The notes: generated by a model from the letters alone, not told the origin. 32,795 nucleotides of DNA from Shewanella hafniensis (GCF_019655335.1 NZ_BPFD01000053.1:1-32795); one strand, 5' to 3'. Counted from the stretch's first letter, positions 7,505-16,306 are shown. A program made the numbers and translations.

Positions 7505-9019
7505 TTATGGGTGACAGACGTTATGCAGTTCTAAATTAGTACCGATATCTTTATTGCGATCCGCTTTAGCATCGTCATTACGCAGTTGCGTCAAGTGATC
7601 TAAATACGCTTGATCTACATCGTTAGTGATGTAATGACCATCAAAAACAGAGGTTTCGAAACGCTTAATCGCTGGATTTTCCATTCTTACCGCTTCGATT
7701 AAATCAGGTAAGTCTTGGAAAATAATGCCATCGGCACCAATTAACTTAGCGATTTCATCGGCATCACGGCCATGGGCGATCAACTCGTTTGACGTTGGCA
7801 TGTCGATACCGTACACGTTCGGGAAACGAATTTCCGGCGCGGCAGAGGCAAAGTACACTTTCTTGGCACCCGCTTCACGGGCCATTTCGATGATTTGCTC
7901 AGACGTCGTACCGCGAACGATAGAGTCGTCCACCAACAAGACATTTTTGCCTTTGAATTCAGTGTTAATCGCATTCAACTTGCGACGCACTGACTTCTTA
8001 CGTTCCTGTTGACCCGGCATGATAAAAGTACGGCCAATATAACGGTTTTTCACAAAACCTTGGCGGTACGGTAAGTCCATGCAACGGGCAATTTCCAGCG
8101 CGATATCGCAAGAAGTTTCAGGAATAGGAATCACCACGTCGATGTCGTGATCGTACCATTCTTTCTTAATCTTCTCGCCAAGCTTAGCGCCCATGTTTAC
8201 GCGACTGGCATAAACAGACACTTTATCGATAGTCGAATCTGGACGGGCAAAATAAACGAATTCGAAGATACAAGGTGCGTAGCTAGGTTCTGCAGCACAT
8301 TGACGGGTATATAGCTGACCGTCAATTGACACATAAATTGCTTCACCTGGCGCCACATCACGCATCACTTCAAAACCGACGGCATCGAGTGCCACGCTTT
8401 CAGAAGCGACCATGTATTCAGTACCCGTTGGCGTTTCGTGCTTACCTAACACCAGAGGACGAATACCAAATGGGTCACGGAACGCGACTAGGCCTTGACC
8501 AATGATCATGGCAACAACCGCGTAGGCACCACGAGCTTGTTGGTGTACGTTAGCGACGGCATCGAACACTTCTTCCGACGTCAGGGTCAAGCTAGTGGTT
8601 TTTTGCAGTTCGTCAGCCAACAGGTTGAGCAACACTTCAGAATCCGAAGTGGTGTTCACATGGCGACGTTTTTTGATCAGCCCTTCGGCTAATTCGACTG
8701 TATTGGTTAAGTTGCCGTTGTGGGCTAAAGAGATCCCAAATGGCGAGTTAACATAGAAAGGCTGCGCTTCAGATGCGCTTGAACTGCCCGCAGTTGGATA
8801 ACGCACATGACCAATACCTGCATTACCTTGTAGGCGTTGCATGTGTTTGACTTCAAAAACGTCTTTGACCAGACCATTGGCTTTACGCAGTCTGAAAGCA
8901 CCACGATCAATGGTCACAATACCTGCCGCATCCTGACCTCTGTGCTGCAACACTGTCAGTGCATCATAAATGGTCTGATTAACCGATGATTGGCCAACTA
9001 TTCCGACGATACCACACAT
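7505..9019 (-). CDS. purF: Amidophosphoribosyltransferase (glutamine PRPP amidotransferase)
   Basis: A 504-residue enzyme (E. coli 505) catalysing the first committed step of purine synthesis: PRPP and glutamine to 5-phosphoribosylamine. The N-terminal Ntn glutaminase domain begins MCGIVGIVG, with Cys2 as nucleophile after removal of Met1 and no propeptide, followed by HRGQDAAGI and the glutamine-site region HVRYPTAG. The C-terminal phosphoribosyltransferase domain carries the PRPP loop VLLVDDSIVRGTT. A GAGGAAG ribosome site lies about 10 bases before the ATG. It is the last gene of the cvpA-purF arrangement, but 269 bp separate it from cvpA and that leader is strongly structured (see 9130-9242). 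A terminator with a repeated arm follows. Confidence 0.98.
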   Translation of the reverse strand: MCGIVGIVGQSSVNQTIYDALTVLQHRGQDAAGIVTIDRGAFRLRKANGLVKDVFEVKHMQRLQGNAGIGHVRYPTAGSSSASEAQPFYVNSPFGISLAHNGNLTNTVELAEGLIKKRRHVNTTSDSEVLLNLLADELQKTTSLTLTSEEVFDAVANVHQQARGAYAVVAMIIGQGLVAFRDPFGIRPLVLGKHETPTGTEYMVASESVALDAVGFEVMRDVAPGEAIYVSIDGQLYTRQCAAEPSYAPCIFEFVYFARPDSTIDKVSVYASRVNMGAKLGEKIKKEWYDHDIDVVIPIPETSCDIALEIARCMDLPYRQGFVKNRYIGRTFIMPGQQERKKSVRRKLNAINTEFKGKNVLLVDDSIVRGTTSEQIIEMAREAGAKKVYFASAAPEIRFPNVYGIDMPTSNELIAHGRDADEIAKLIGADGIIFQDLPDLIEAVRMENPAIKRFETSVFDGHYITNDVDQAYLDHLTQLRNDDAKADRNKDIGTNLELHNVCHP

Positions 9020-9129
9020 GGGTAAGCTTCCTCATTGTAAGATGTTCTATGCCCTTTCATGTTGAAATATAAGCAAATGATAAAGTAAACCTCTAGCCTT
9101 TCGGCTTAAGTGCTACCTATTGGTCGCCA

Positions 9130-9242
9130 AGGTATCTCGTCACTAACCTGCTAATCGCAATCGCACGCCTAAACTTGCTATTGCGCTCACAGTTACCCTG
9201 TTTTTAGGCATAAGCCCTTGAACAGGAGTGACGTACATACCT
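9130..9242 (-). ncRNA. Candidate structured RNA element in the purF leader (or inserted palindromic repeat)
   Basis: The segment folds as a three-way junction. P1: AGGTAT (9130-9135) with ATACCT (9237-9242) and CGTCACT (9138-9144) with AGTGACG (9227-9233). P2: CGCAATCGC (9156-9164) with GCTATTGCG (9177-9185), one mismatch. P3: CCTGTT (9197-9202) with AACAGG (9221-9226), stacked directly on P1. The P2 loop (GCCTAAA, 9167-9173) and P3 loop (TTTAGGC, 9203-9209) are perfectly complementary over 7 bases, as in a kissing-loop contact. Strand is assigned from context: purF is minus strand, and the nearby hairpin at 9095-9106 has a GAAA tetraloop only on that strand. It does not match the purine riboswitch consensus I know. 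A dispersed repeat is the main alternative. Confidence 0.45.
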
Positions 9243-9288
9243 AAGCGATTGCTACTTTCCATCACTTAGGATTAATTAATTTTCTTTC

Positions 9289-9777
9289 TTATAGTTTGGG
9301 TACAAAGCTGGAGGTGTTTTCCAAATAGTCAAAAAACCATTGAATGACAACGCCAAATTCGGGCACTAGCACAGAGTCCTTCCACCATTGGGTGTTGGGC
9401 GAGCCTGTGAAAGCATCCATAAAAAACAGCAAGGCGCTCACAATTAGCGCGCCTCGAATAGCACCGAAACACAGGCCCAAGAGCCGATCAGTGCCAGATA
9501 ATCCGGTTTTGACAACAAGTTGTCCGAGAATATAGTTAACTAAGGCTCCGAGTACCAAAGTGGTAATAAAGAGGATGGCAATAGAAACGCCATTACGCAG
9601 CATCTCATCGTTCATTTGAGTTAAGTGAACGGCAAGATCTTGGTAAAATTGGCTGGCAACAAAGAAAGCCGCGAACCATACCACTAAGGACATGGCTTCT
9701 TTGGCGAATCCGCGGATTAGACTGATGAGAGTCGATAATCCGATGACGAATATGATAGCGTAATCAATCCAAACCAT
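9289..9777 (-). CDS. cvpA: CvpA family inner-membrane protein
   Basis: A 162-residue membrane protein, the same length as E. coli CvpA (colicin V production protein). Four hydrophobic segments are visible, at about residues 4-22, 27-45, 63-86 and 100-120. The family-typical start MVWIDYAIIFVIGLSTLISL and the conserved RGFAKEAMSL after TM1 are present. The biochemical role is not settled; E. coli mutants are linked to colicin V export and envelope or bile stress. It lies between the SPOR-domain gene and purF, the classic dedD-cvpA-purF order, with 115 bp to the former and 269 bp to the latter. Confidence 0.93.
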   Translation of the reverse strand: MVWIDYAIIFVIGLSTLISLIRGFAKEAMSLVVWFAAFFVASQFYQDLAVHLTQMNDEMLRNGVSIAILFITTLVLGALVNYILGQLVVKTGLSGTDRLLGLCFGAIRGALIVSALLFFMDAFTGSPNTQWWKDSVLVPEFGVVIQWFFDYLENTSSFVPKL

Positions 9778-9892
9778 TGAGATGGCTTTCCGACATGGGC
9801 TTTAAGACGGCGCGATTCTACCAGAGACTGAAACGATTCTCACCCCTAGAGAGGTAAATAAATCATTTTCAGTCGCGGATCTTATATCACCA

Positions 9893-10645
9893 TTAAGATT
9901 CTAAGGGATTAAAAGGAACAATCCAGCCCTTAAGACGCGTGAGGTTTTCCACCTCAATTTGTATTTTCTTCAGCTTTGCCTCAGACACATCTGGCCCGAC
10001 AAACACTTTGGTTAATACGCCATCTTTAGGATTTTCAGGGATAGTGTACGCTTTAAAACCACTCTTACGTAGCTGTGCAATTAAGGCTTTAACATTGGTT
10101 GCATTGTTAAAACTGCCAAGCTGCAAGGTAAAGCCACTTTTTAAGCTGTCACGGCTGGCAGCACTGGCTTTAGGCGTTTCTGCTTTGGGCTTTTCAGTCT
10201 TAGCGACGGTTGGCGCTTTAGTCTCAGCTTTTTTAGCGGGCTCCGTTTTTACCGTCGCCTTAGGTGGCTCTTTTTTAGGTTCTGGTTTCGCTTCAGGCTT
10301 TTTAACTTCTGCTTGCTTAACCTCTGGCTTCTTCACCTCGGGTTTAACATCCGCCTTAACGTCTTGCTTAGCGATGGCAGATGACTTGTCACTGTCGGCA
10401 TTATTGCCTGTCTCAGCTAAGGCGACATCAGCACCACTCAGCGCGGCAGCATCTTCGGCCGACAAGACTTCAAACATATCATCGTCGGCTTTTTGCTGCT
10501 CAATCACAGTCGGACGCAAAGGTATTTCGGAAAACTGCTCTTCTTGGCGATCTTTTTTGCCATCCAAAATATCCGGCAAAAAAATCACTCCAAGCGCAAC
10601 CAGCACCACAGTGCCGACTAAACGATTATGAAACTGGCTAGACAA
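9893..10645 (-). CDS. dedD: SPOR-domain cell-division protein, DedD-like
   Basis: A 250-residue bitopic protein: short cytoplasmic start MSSQFHNRLVG, one membrane segment at about residues 9-24, a long Lys/Glu/Pro/Ala-rich periplasmic linker with repeated KPEVK units, and a C-terminal SPOR domain (about 172-250) starting FTLQLGSFNNATN. SPOR domains bind denuded septal peptidoglycan, and E. coli DedD acts in constriction. I chose the TTG at 10645 because AGGAAG lies 6 bases upstream and the peptide begins just before the membrane segment; no ATG fits, and the frame extends to 10708. The start overlaps the folC stop by 8 bases, which implies coupled translation. Identity rests on domain order and position rather than linker similarity. 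Confidence 0.88.
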   Translation of the reverse strand: MSSQFHNRLVGTVVLVALGVIFLPDILDGKKDRQEEQFSEIPLRPTVIEQQKADDDMFEVLSAEDAAALSGADVALAETGNNADSDKSSAIAKQDVKADVKPEVKKPEVKQAEVKKPEAKPEPKKEPPKATVKTEPAKKAETKAPTVAKTEKPKAETPKASAASRDSLKSGFTLQLGSFNNATNVKALIAQLRKSGFKAYTIPENPKDGVLTKVFVGPDVSEAKLKKIQIEVENLTRLKGWIVPFNPLES

Positions 10646-11909
10646 AACGGACTTCCTGCATAAATTGAGACTTAAAACCTGCCACAGTGTAAAAGGAGCC
10701 AAACACAATTACCACATCATCTGGGTTAATTTGCGCTTTTAATGCCGACCATGCCTCAGCTATGCCCTCAAACTCAAATGCGCTGGCCTCAGGTGCTAAG
10801 GTTTTGCGCAGCATGGCAGAACTCGCGCCACGCTCACCATGAAGGCTCACTAAATACCAAGTGTCGACCAGAGGATGGATCACAGGCAACACGCCCGCAA
10901 TATCTTTATCCTTCAACATACCACAAAGGGCAAATACGCGTTTACCTACAACCATTGGCGCTAATTGCTGCACCAAAAAACGCGCCGCATGGGGATTATG
11001 CGCCACATCGAGTAGCACTAACGGCTGCTCATTCACCCGCTCGAATCGACCGGTTAACCGAGCCGTGCTAATGCCCTCGGCAATAATCGCGGGCGCGATA
11101 TCCGGCCAACCCTGTTCAATTACGGCCAATACCGTGGCCGCATTAGGTAGCGGCAAGGTCGGTAACGCTAAATCATGTAGTTTGAGCACTTGGCCTTGAA
11201 AGTCCCACAGATTGCTATGGACTTGATAACTGAATTCGTTGCCGACGCGATACAAGATTGCGCCAACCTCATTGGCAACATCATTGACGGTATGCGGCAA
11301 GTTGGGCTCGCCGACAATCGCAGCTTTACCGTGACGGAAAATACCCGCCTTTTCTCGGCCGACGAGTTCGCGGGTATTCCCCAGATAACTTTCATGATCT
11401 AAATCGACCGAGGTCACCACGCTGATATCGGCATCGATAATATTGGTGGCATCTAACCGTCCACCTAAACCGACTTCTAAGATGACTACATCCAGCTTGG
11501 CGGCTTTAAACAGTATCAGGCCCGCAAGCGTGGCGTATTCAAAAAAGGTCAGGGAAATCTCAGCGCGCGCCGCTTCAATTTGTTCAAAGGCGGCGACAAA
11601 GGCGCTATCACTGGCGTCGCAGCCATTAATACGCACTCGCTCGTTGTATTTAAGCATGTGCGGCGAGCTGTATACGCCCACAGTCAAACCCGATAAGCGC
11701 AGAATATTTTCCAGCATGGCGCAAGTCGTGCCTTTACCATTCGTCCCTGCCACTGTGACTATCTTGCTTTGGCCTAAATCTAATAGGCCAAGGGTTTGCG
11801 CGACCTTAGAAACACGGGTTAATCCCATATCGATTTCGGTTGGATGTATGGATAACAAATAATCCAACCACTGTTCCAATGCTGCATTTGACGCTGGCGC
11901 TGTTAGCAT
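10638..11909 (-). CDS. folC: Bifunctional dihydrofolate synthase / folylpolyglutamate synthase
   Basis: A 423-residue Mur-ligase-fold ATP enzyme (E. coli FolC 422) that adds glutamate to dihydropteroate and then extends the polyglutamate tail of folates. The P-loop GTNGKGTT is at residues 55-62, followed by VGVYSSPHMLKYNERVRI, the LEVGLGGRLDATNI region, and the C-terminal Mur ligase signature region (LLDVAHNPHAA). I chose ATG 11909, with GAGG about 10 bases upstream, over the TTG at 11957 that overlaps the truA stop. The spacing to truA is 44 bp and the 3' end overlaps dedD. In many relatives accD lies just upstream of folC; here it does not. Confidence 0.96.
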   Translation of the reverse strand: MLTAPASNAALEQWLDYLLSIHPTEIDMGLTRVSKVAQTLGLLDLGQSKIVTVAGTNGKGTTCAMLENILRLSGLTVGVYSSPHMLKYNERVRINGCDASDSAFVAAFEQIEAARAEISLTFFEYATLAGLILFKAAKLDVVILEVGLGGRLDATNIIDADISVVTSVDLDHESYLGNTRELVGREKAGIFRHGKAAIVGEPNLPHTVNDVANEVGAILYRVGNEFSYQVHSNLWDFQGQVLKLHDLALPTLPLPNAATVLAVIEQGWPDIAPAIIAEGISTARLTGRFERVNEQPLVLLDVAHNPHAARFLVQQLAPMVVGKRVFALCGMLKDKDIAGVLPVIHPLVDTWYLVSLHGERGASSAMLRKTLAPEASAFEFEGIAEAWSALKAQINPDDVVIVFGSFYTVAGFKSQFMQEVRFV

Positions 11910-11953
11910 GTCCGTACATCCTCGTATTCGATAATCTCTCAAATAAGATCTTT

Positions 11954-12739
11954 TCAATCCAACATAAATAATGGCCCAAGGGCGAGCTTAGGCAATTGAT
12001 ATTGTTCTGGATAAGTCACATCAACTAAATAAAGCCCATGGGGTTTAGCCGTTGCTGCAGCTTGGTTTCTGTCTTTTAACGCGAGCAAATCACCCATCCA
12101 CGTCAGCGGCTGATTGCCTAAACCGATTTCTAATAATGAACCGACGATATTGCGCACCATGTGATGTAAAAAGGCGTTGGCGGCGATATCAACAATCACA
12201 TACATGCCTTGGCGCGTGACATTGACGCAATGTACATTACGAAACGGCGTTTTTGACTGGCACTGGACTGCGCGAAAGCTGGTAAAATCTTGCTCGCCTA
12301 AGAGTGCCTGCGCCGCTTGGTGCATTCTATCGGCATCAATATCGCCGTGATAATGGCTGACACCATGGCGTAAAATCCCAGGGCGAAAACTGTGATTGTA
12401 AATCACATAACGGTAGCGTCTGGCGGTAGCCGAAAAGCGCGCGTGAAAACTGTCGTCGACTTCTTTAACCCAACGCACCGCAATATTGTCGGGTAAATTG
12501 GCATTCACCCCTAAGGTCCATGCGCCTTCATTACGAATGGCATGGGTTTCAAAATGAACCACTTGGCCCGTGGCATGCACGCCCGCATCGGTACGGCCAG
12601 CGCAGAAGACGCCGATAGGCTCGTTGGCCACTATCGATAACGCCCGTTCTAATTGCGCTTGTACTGAATCGACTTCGGCCTGACGTTGCCAGCCAAAATA
12701 ACCATTGCCGTCATATTCAATACCTAATGCAATCCGCAT
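11954..12739 (-). CDS. truA: tRNA pseudouridine synthase A (positions 38-40)
   Basis: A 261-residue cytoplasmic enzyme that isomerises uridines 38-40 in the tRNA anticodon stem-loop. The N-terminal MRIALGIEYDGNGYFGWQRQ is characteristic. The catalytic aspartate is D51 in the motif GRTDAGVHATGQV, and the second half contains FHARFSATARRYRYVIYN and FLHHMVRNIVGSLLEIG, also family hallmarks. It lies downstream of fimV, separated by an intrinsic terminator, so it probably has its own promoter or depends on read-through. folC follows after 44 bp. Confidence 0.97.
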   Translation of the reverse strand: MRIALGIEYDGNGYFGWQRQAEVDSVQAQLERALSIVANEPIGVFCAGRTDAGVHATGQVVHFETHAIRNEGAWTLGVNANLPDNIAVRWVKEVDDSFHARFSATARRYRYVIYNHSFRPGILRHGVSHYHGDIDADRMHQAAQALLGEQDFTSFRAVQCQSKTPFRNVHCVNVTRQGMYVIVDIAANAFLHHMVRNIVGSLLEIGLGNQPLTWMGDLLALKDRNQAAATAKPHGLYLVDVTYPEQYQLPKLALGPLFMLD

Positions 12740-12790
12740 CCACTTTTCCTCACAATTGATTTAGCGGCGCATTTTATCACAGCAGCCCAT

Positions 12791-12817
12791 AAAAAAAACG
12801 GCGCTGAAGGCGCCGTT
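12791..12817 (-). terminator. Intrinsic terminator of fimV
   Basis: AACGGCGC (12797-12804) pairs perfectly with GCGCCGTT (12810-12817) around a 5-base loop, and on the minus strand the stem runs into a T-run (A residues at 12791-12798 on the plus strand). It is placed 24 bp after the fimV stop and before truA. Confidence 0.93.
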
Positions 12818-12841
12818 AGGTTGAAACTCTCTCAATCGGGA

Positions 12842-15800
12842 TTAACTCATCTCTTTGAGTAAACGTCCAGCTTCATCTTGCTGGCGCTCGTTACCATCAA
12901 TTTGCACTTCTTTGAGCAGGGCTTTGGCGCTGTCGCTGTCGTCAATTTCGATATAAGCGCGGGCTAAATCCAGCTTAGCGTTGACTGAGTTTTCTTCATC
13001 ATCGACATCAATCATAGCGGCGTCACCGATTAAGGCTCCGACATCACTCATTTCCACGTCGACTTCCGAATACAAATCGGTATCAGTGCCGTCTTCATCG
13101 GCATCATTCAACAACTTGTCGATGTCGATAAAGCCGTTTTCATTTTGGAAATTCGTTAAATCATGCTCAGGAACAAACTTCTTCTGTGCTTTACGCGACT
13201 CTTGGGCATCGAGTGCAGCTAACGCTTCATCGACAGTGAGATCATCGACGAGTGAGAAACTGTCTTCCGACGTCAGTACATCTTCATCGTCATCAAAATC
13301 GGTATTGGCCGTGAAAGCAGCTAGTACATTGTCGTCGCTTAAATCGAGGCCTTGCTCAGAATCGTCAGCATCCTCTTGGGTATCGAGTTTAAAATCTTCA
13401 CTAAAATCAACATCGTTACGCGTCGCCTTAATCGGCTTCTCTTGAGTCGCATCATCCGGAGTAGGCGTATCAGCTAGCGAAGCATCGGCATTAGGCTCGA
13501 CATTAGGCTCGACATCATAGACATCCGCTTCAGCCGCAGCATCGGCTGGCGTCGCAGCAGGTTTGGCCTTAGGCGCAAAATCAAGCTCTGAGTCCCAATC
13601 GAGCACGTGGGGATCTTTGCTCTTATTGGCTTTTAAATCATTAAAGAAAGAAGACTCTTTTTCCTTAACACTCGCTGCCGCGGTAGCGGCTGCCAAAGTG
13701 GCTGCAGCCGTAGTCAGGGCGTCAGAATCATCATCTTCACCCAACTCTTCAACTAACGAGAAAGTATCATCTGTGCCATCAATCGAGTGAGACGCACCAA
13801 TACCTTTGAGTAAATTGTCTTCATCTGTGGCGTTATCGTCCGCATCAAGCTGCGCCGTTTCCATATCGAAGTCGAATTCATCTTCATCGGCATCGAGTTG
13901 CTCTGGCACATCAAATTCAGCTAAAAGCGCATCTAAATCTTCATCGCCTGACGCTTCGCCTTTTATATCTTCCGGTAACGAAGCTTCTAGCTCTGCGGCA
14001 ATTTCTGCACTGATCGCATCATCTGCGGTATCGTTTTGTGCATCGTCTTCGGCATTGTCTTCAGCATCAACTTTGATTTCAGGCTCGGCATCAAAACTCG
14101 CCAGCAACGAATCAATATCATCGGATTCATCTACGCCTAATTCATCCAGTTCATCGTCTAACTCGGCGGCGATTTCAGCGCCAAGATCGGGTTCAACTTC
14201 GGGTTCTGCTGGTTTATCGAAATCAGCTAACAGCGCATCGATATCGTCAGTGTCTTCGACGCCAAGCTCATCAAGCTCTGCATCTAACTCGGCGGCAATC
14301 TCAGCCCCCAGATCAGGCTCGACTTCGGGTTCTGCTGGTTTATCAAAATCCGCTAACAGCGCATCGATATCGTCAGTGTCTTCTACGCCCAGTTCATCCA
14401 GCTCTGCGTCTAACTCTGCGGCAATTTCAGCGCCAAGATCAGGCTCAACTTCAGGTTCTGCTGGTTTATCGAAATCTGCTAACAAGGCATCGATGTCGTC
14501 GGTATCTTCTACGCCCAGCTCATCAAGTTCGGCATCTAACTCGGCAGCAATTTCAGCGCCAAGATCAGATTCGACTTCAGGTTCTGCGGTTGGCGTTGGT
14601 TTATCGAAATCGGCCAATAGAGCATCGATATCATCAACCTCTTCTCCGCCCAGTTCATCATCTAGCTCATCATCGAGTTCTGCGGCGATGGCGGCACTGA
14701 GATCTTCATCGTCAGACTCAATAGATTCTGTTGCAGGTTCTTTTGCCGTTTCTGGATCTTCAGCAGGAACACTAAACTCGGCAAGTAAGGCATCGAGATC
14801 ATCGTCATCAGCGACGGCTTCATTGGCAGGTTGAGTATCTTCTACTTCAACGTCTTCTTCAGCTAAATCGCTAGCAAAGTTTCGCTCTAATTCACTTAAA
14901 TCGTCTTCAGCGTCAGTGTTGTCTTCTGAACCTAGGCCCGCTAATAGCGCATCGAGATCGGCTTCCTCAAGAATATTGTCAGATTTAGGTTTTTCCTCAA
15001 CAATATCCTCTTCCTGATCGCCCATGGCTTCGGCCCACAGGTCATCAAGAGATTGCCCTTCGTCTTCAACCTCAGCTTCGGCAGAGAGACCCGGATCGAC
15101 AAACATTTCAGACGCCATATCCATCTGATCGTTTGAGTCAGTCAAATCTTGCTCAGGTTGTAAATCGACGCTGCCCATATCAAGCAGGCTATCGATAGAG
15201 TCCGCATGGTCGGTATCTAAATGCACCGCCATATCATCTAAGTCGTCATCATCCATGTCCATGATGGCAGTACCGGCAACGCCAGCAGCACCCGCGGCCA
15301 TAACCGCTTCTTGCGCCTGCATTTCACGACGTTCTTTATTACGCTTACGGCGCAGCAACCAGAACACCGCCAGTAACAAGAACAAGGCAGGGATCACAGC
15401 GGCAGCAATCATTAACACTGGACTATTAAGGATATTACGCCATAAATCATCGGGCTCAGCGGGAGCCTGAGTCTCAGCTTCAGCCGTTCCCGTTGCCATC
15501 TCTGGCGTTTGGGCAGCTTCAACTTCGGCTTTCAAAGCTTGATTTTGCAGTTTGCTGGCTTGCAGGGTTTCTTCTAGCACGGCAATGCGTTGATTCAATT
15601 CTTCAACTTTCACTTTTAGCGCTTCAACATCTGAAGTGCGGACAGTGAGTTGATCTTGGGTGCGAGCTAATTCATCGGTTAATGACAGATTTTTACTTTC
15701 AGCTGCTTCTAAGCGCGACGTTACATCAGAGCTCAGCATCTTAGGCTTGTCTGGCGCCGGCGTTTCTACCACTGGCACTTTGGGCGGCGTCACTTTGGTT

Positions 15801-16306
15801 TCAGTGATCACTTTGGTTTCAGCAATCACAACAGGAGCAGTAACATGCGCTTGCGTAGTGACTTTCGCAGCAGGTTTCTGCACCGCTTTCGCTGGCGCAC
15901 GGGATTGTCTGTCGCTTTGCTCTGCTCTTGCTATCGCCATATTATTGGGAATCGACAGCATGACTTCTTTAGACGGGATCAGCAGGATCATGCCACGTTC
16001 TAAACTGTTGTAGCTGGAAGAGTTAAACGCATGGGGGTTAGCATCATATAGCGCTGCCATCACTTGATAGACGCTGACACTGGCATCGGGACGGACTTTT
16101 TGCGCTATGCTCCAAAAAGTGTCTCTGGATGTCGTTGGGCCATATTGATGATTAACTTGACGGATCTGTCCGTCTGGCCCCATGATTTTTAAGGGTTTTA
16201 ATCTTGGCGTATCTGCTGCAACGGCGGGATCAATAAAATAAGCGGTAGAAGAAACAGCTAAAACAGTGGCCATTAGACCCACAAGATACGAAGTGCGAAA
16301 TTTCAT
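12842..16306 (-). CDS. fimV: FimV-family polar hub protein with acidic repeats
   Basis: An 1154-residue inner-membrane protein. Order: signal peptide 1-31 (cleavage near PAVAA); periplasmic LysM-like region about 57-111 ending SLERGMILLIPS; Pro/Thr/Val linker; coiled coil 193-266; membrane segment 297-318; basic stop KRNKERRE; a very acidic cytoplasmic region with near-identical 42-residue repeats at about 554-739; and the conserved FimV C-terminal helices about 1105-1154 (NAKLDLARAYIEIDDSDSAK). In Pseudomonas and Shewanella, FimV/HubP-type proteins organise polar complexes for chemotaxis, flagella or type IV pili; that role is inferred here. I chose ATG 16306 because of the signal peptide and the AAGGGAAGGA ribosome site; the frame extends to 16363. 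It stands between terminators, so it is its own transcript. Confidence 0.94.
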   Translation of the reverse strand: MKFRTSYLVGLMATVLAVSSTAYFIDPAVAADTPRLKPLKIMGPDGQIRQVNHQYGPTTSRDTFWSIAQKVRPDASVSVYQVMAALYDANPHAFNSSSYNSLERGMILLIPSKEVMLSIPNNMAIARAEQSDRQSRAPAKAVQKPAAKVTTQAHVTAPVVIAETKVITETKVTPPKVPVVETPAPDKPKMLSSDVTSRLEAAESKNLSLTDELARTQDQLTVRTSDVEALKVKVEELNQRIAVLEETLQASKLQNQALKAEVEAAQTPEMATGTAEAETQAPAEPDDLWRNILNSPVLMIAAAVIPALFLLLAVFWLLRRKRNKERREMQAQEAVMAAGAAGVAGTAIMDMDDDDLDDMAVHLDTDHADSIDSLLDMGSVDLQPEQDLTDSNDQMDMASEMFVDPGLSAEAEVEDEGQSLDDLWAEAMGDQEEDIVEEKPKSDNILEEADLDALLAGLGSEDNTDAEDDLSELERNFASDLAEEDVEVEDTQPANEAVADDDDLDALLAEFSVPAEDPETAKEPATESIESDDEDLSAAIAAELDDELDDELGGEEVDDIDALLADFDKPTPTAEPEVESDLGAEIAAELDAELDELGVEDTDDIDALLADFDKPAEPEVEPDLGAEIAAELDAELDELGVEDTDDIDALLADFDKPAEPEVEPDLGAEIAAELDAELDELGVEDTDDIDALLADFDKPAEPEVEPDLGAEIAAELDDELDELGVDESDDIDSLLASFDAEPEIKVDAEDNAEDDAQNDTADDAISAEIAAELEASLPEDIKGEASGDEDLDALLAEFDVPEQLDADEDEFDFDMETAQLDADDNATDEDNLLKGIGASHSIDGTDDTFSLVEELGEDDDSDALTTAAATLAAATAAASVKEKESSFFNDLKANKSKDPHVLDWDSELDFAPKAKPAATPADAAAEADVYDVEPNVEPNADASLADTPTPDDATQEKPIKATRNDVDFSEDFKLDTQEDADDSEQGLDLSDDNVLAAFTANTDFDDDEDVLTSEDSFSLVDDLTVDEALAALDAQESRKAQKKFVPEHDLTNFQNENGFIDIDKLLNDADEDGTDTDLYSEVDVEMSDVGALIGDAAMIDVDDEENSVNAKLDLARAYIEIDDSDSAKALLKEVQIDGNERQQDEAGRLLKEMS
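14091..14645 (-). repeat. In-frame 126-bp tandem repeats inside fimV
   Basis: Successive units begin at 14091, 14217, 14343, 14469 and 14604: three spacings of exactly 126 bp and one of 135 bp owing to a 9-bp insertion. Each encodes a 42-residue acidic block containing AEIAAELDAELDELGVEDTD and DDIDALLADFDKP. Protein copies are nearly identical, while DNA copies differ at many third positions. Weaker relatives of the unit continue on both sides. Confidence 0.92.

Noticed and set aside
9143..9238. A 31-codon minus-strand ORF (MYVTPVQGLMPKNRV...) inside the purF leader structure
   Set aside because: The only purine stretch (AGG) ends one base before the ATG, too close to act as a ribosome site, and there is no attenuator-like codon run. 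The base-pairing explains the sequence better.
9130..9242. Known purine riboswitch upstream of purF
   Set aside because: The three-way junction with loop contact is similar in outline, but stem lengths, loop sizes and the junction sequence do not match the purine riboswitch consensus I know.
9939..10631. A 230-codon plus-strand frame opposite dedD
   Set aside because: It is a shadow of the Lys/Glu/Pro/Ala-rich linker. The minus-strand product has a membrane segment and a SPOR domain.
14091..14645. Regularly spaced repeats that could be mistaken for a CRISPR-like array
   Set aside because: Units are contiguous, multiples of three, in frame with fimV, and have no unique spacers.
13806..14834. 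A 342-codon plus-strand open frame, very rich in serine, opposite fimV
   Set aside because: It is the antisense of the acidic Asp/Glu repeats of fimV. The repetitive composition alone keeps the frame open, and fimV has signal peptide, TM and conserved C-terminus.
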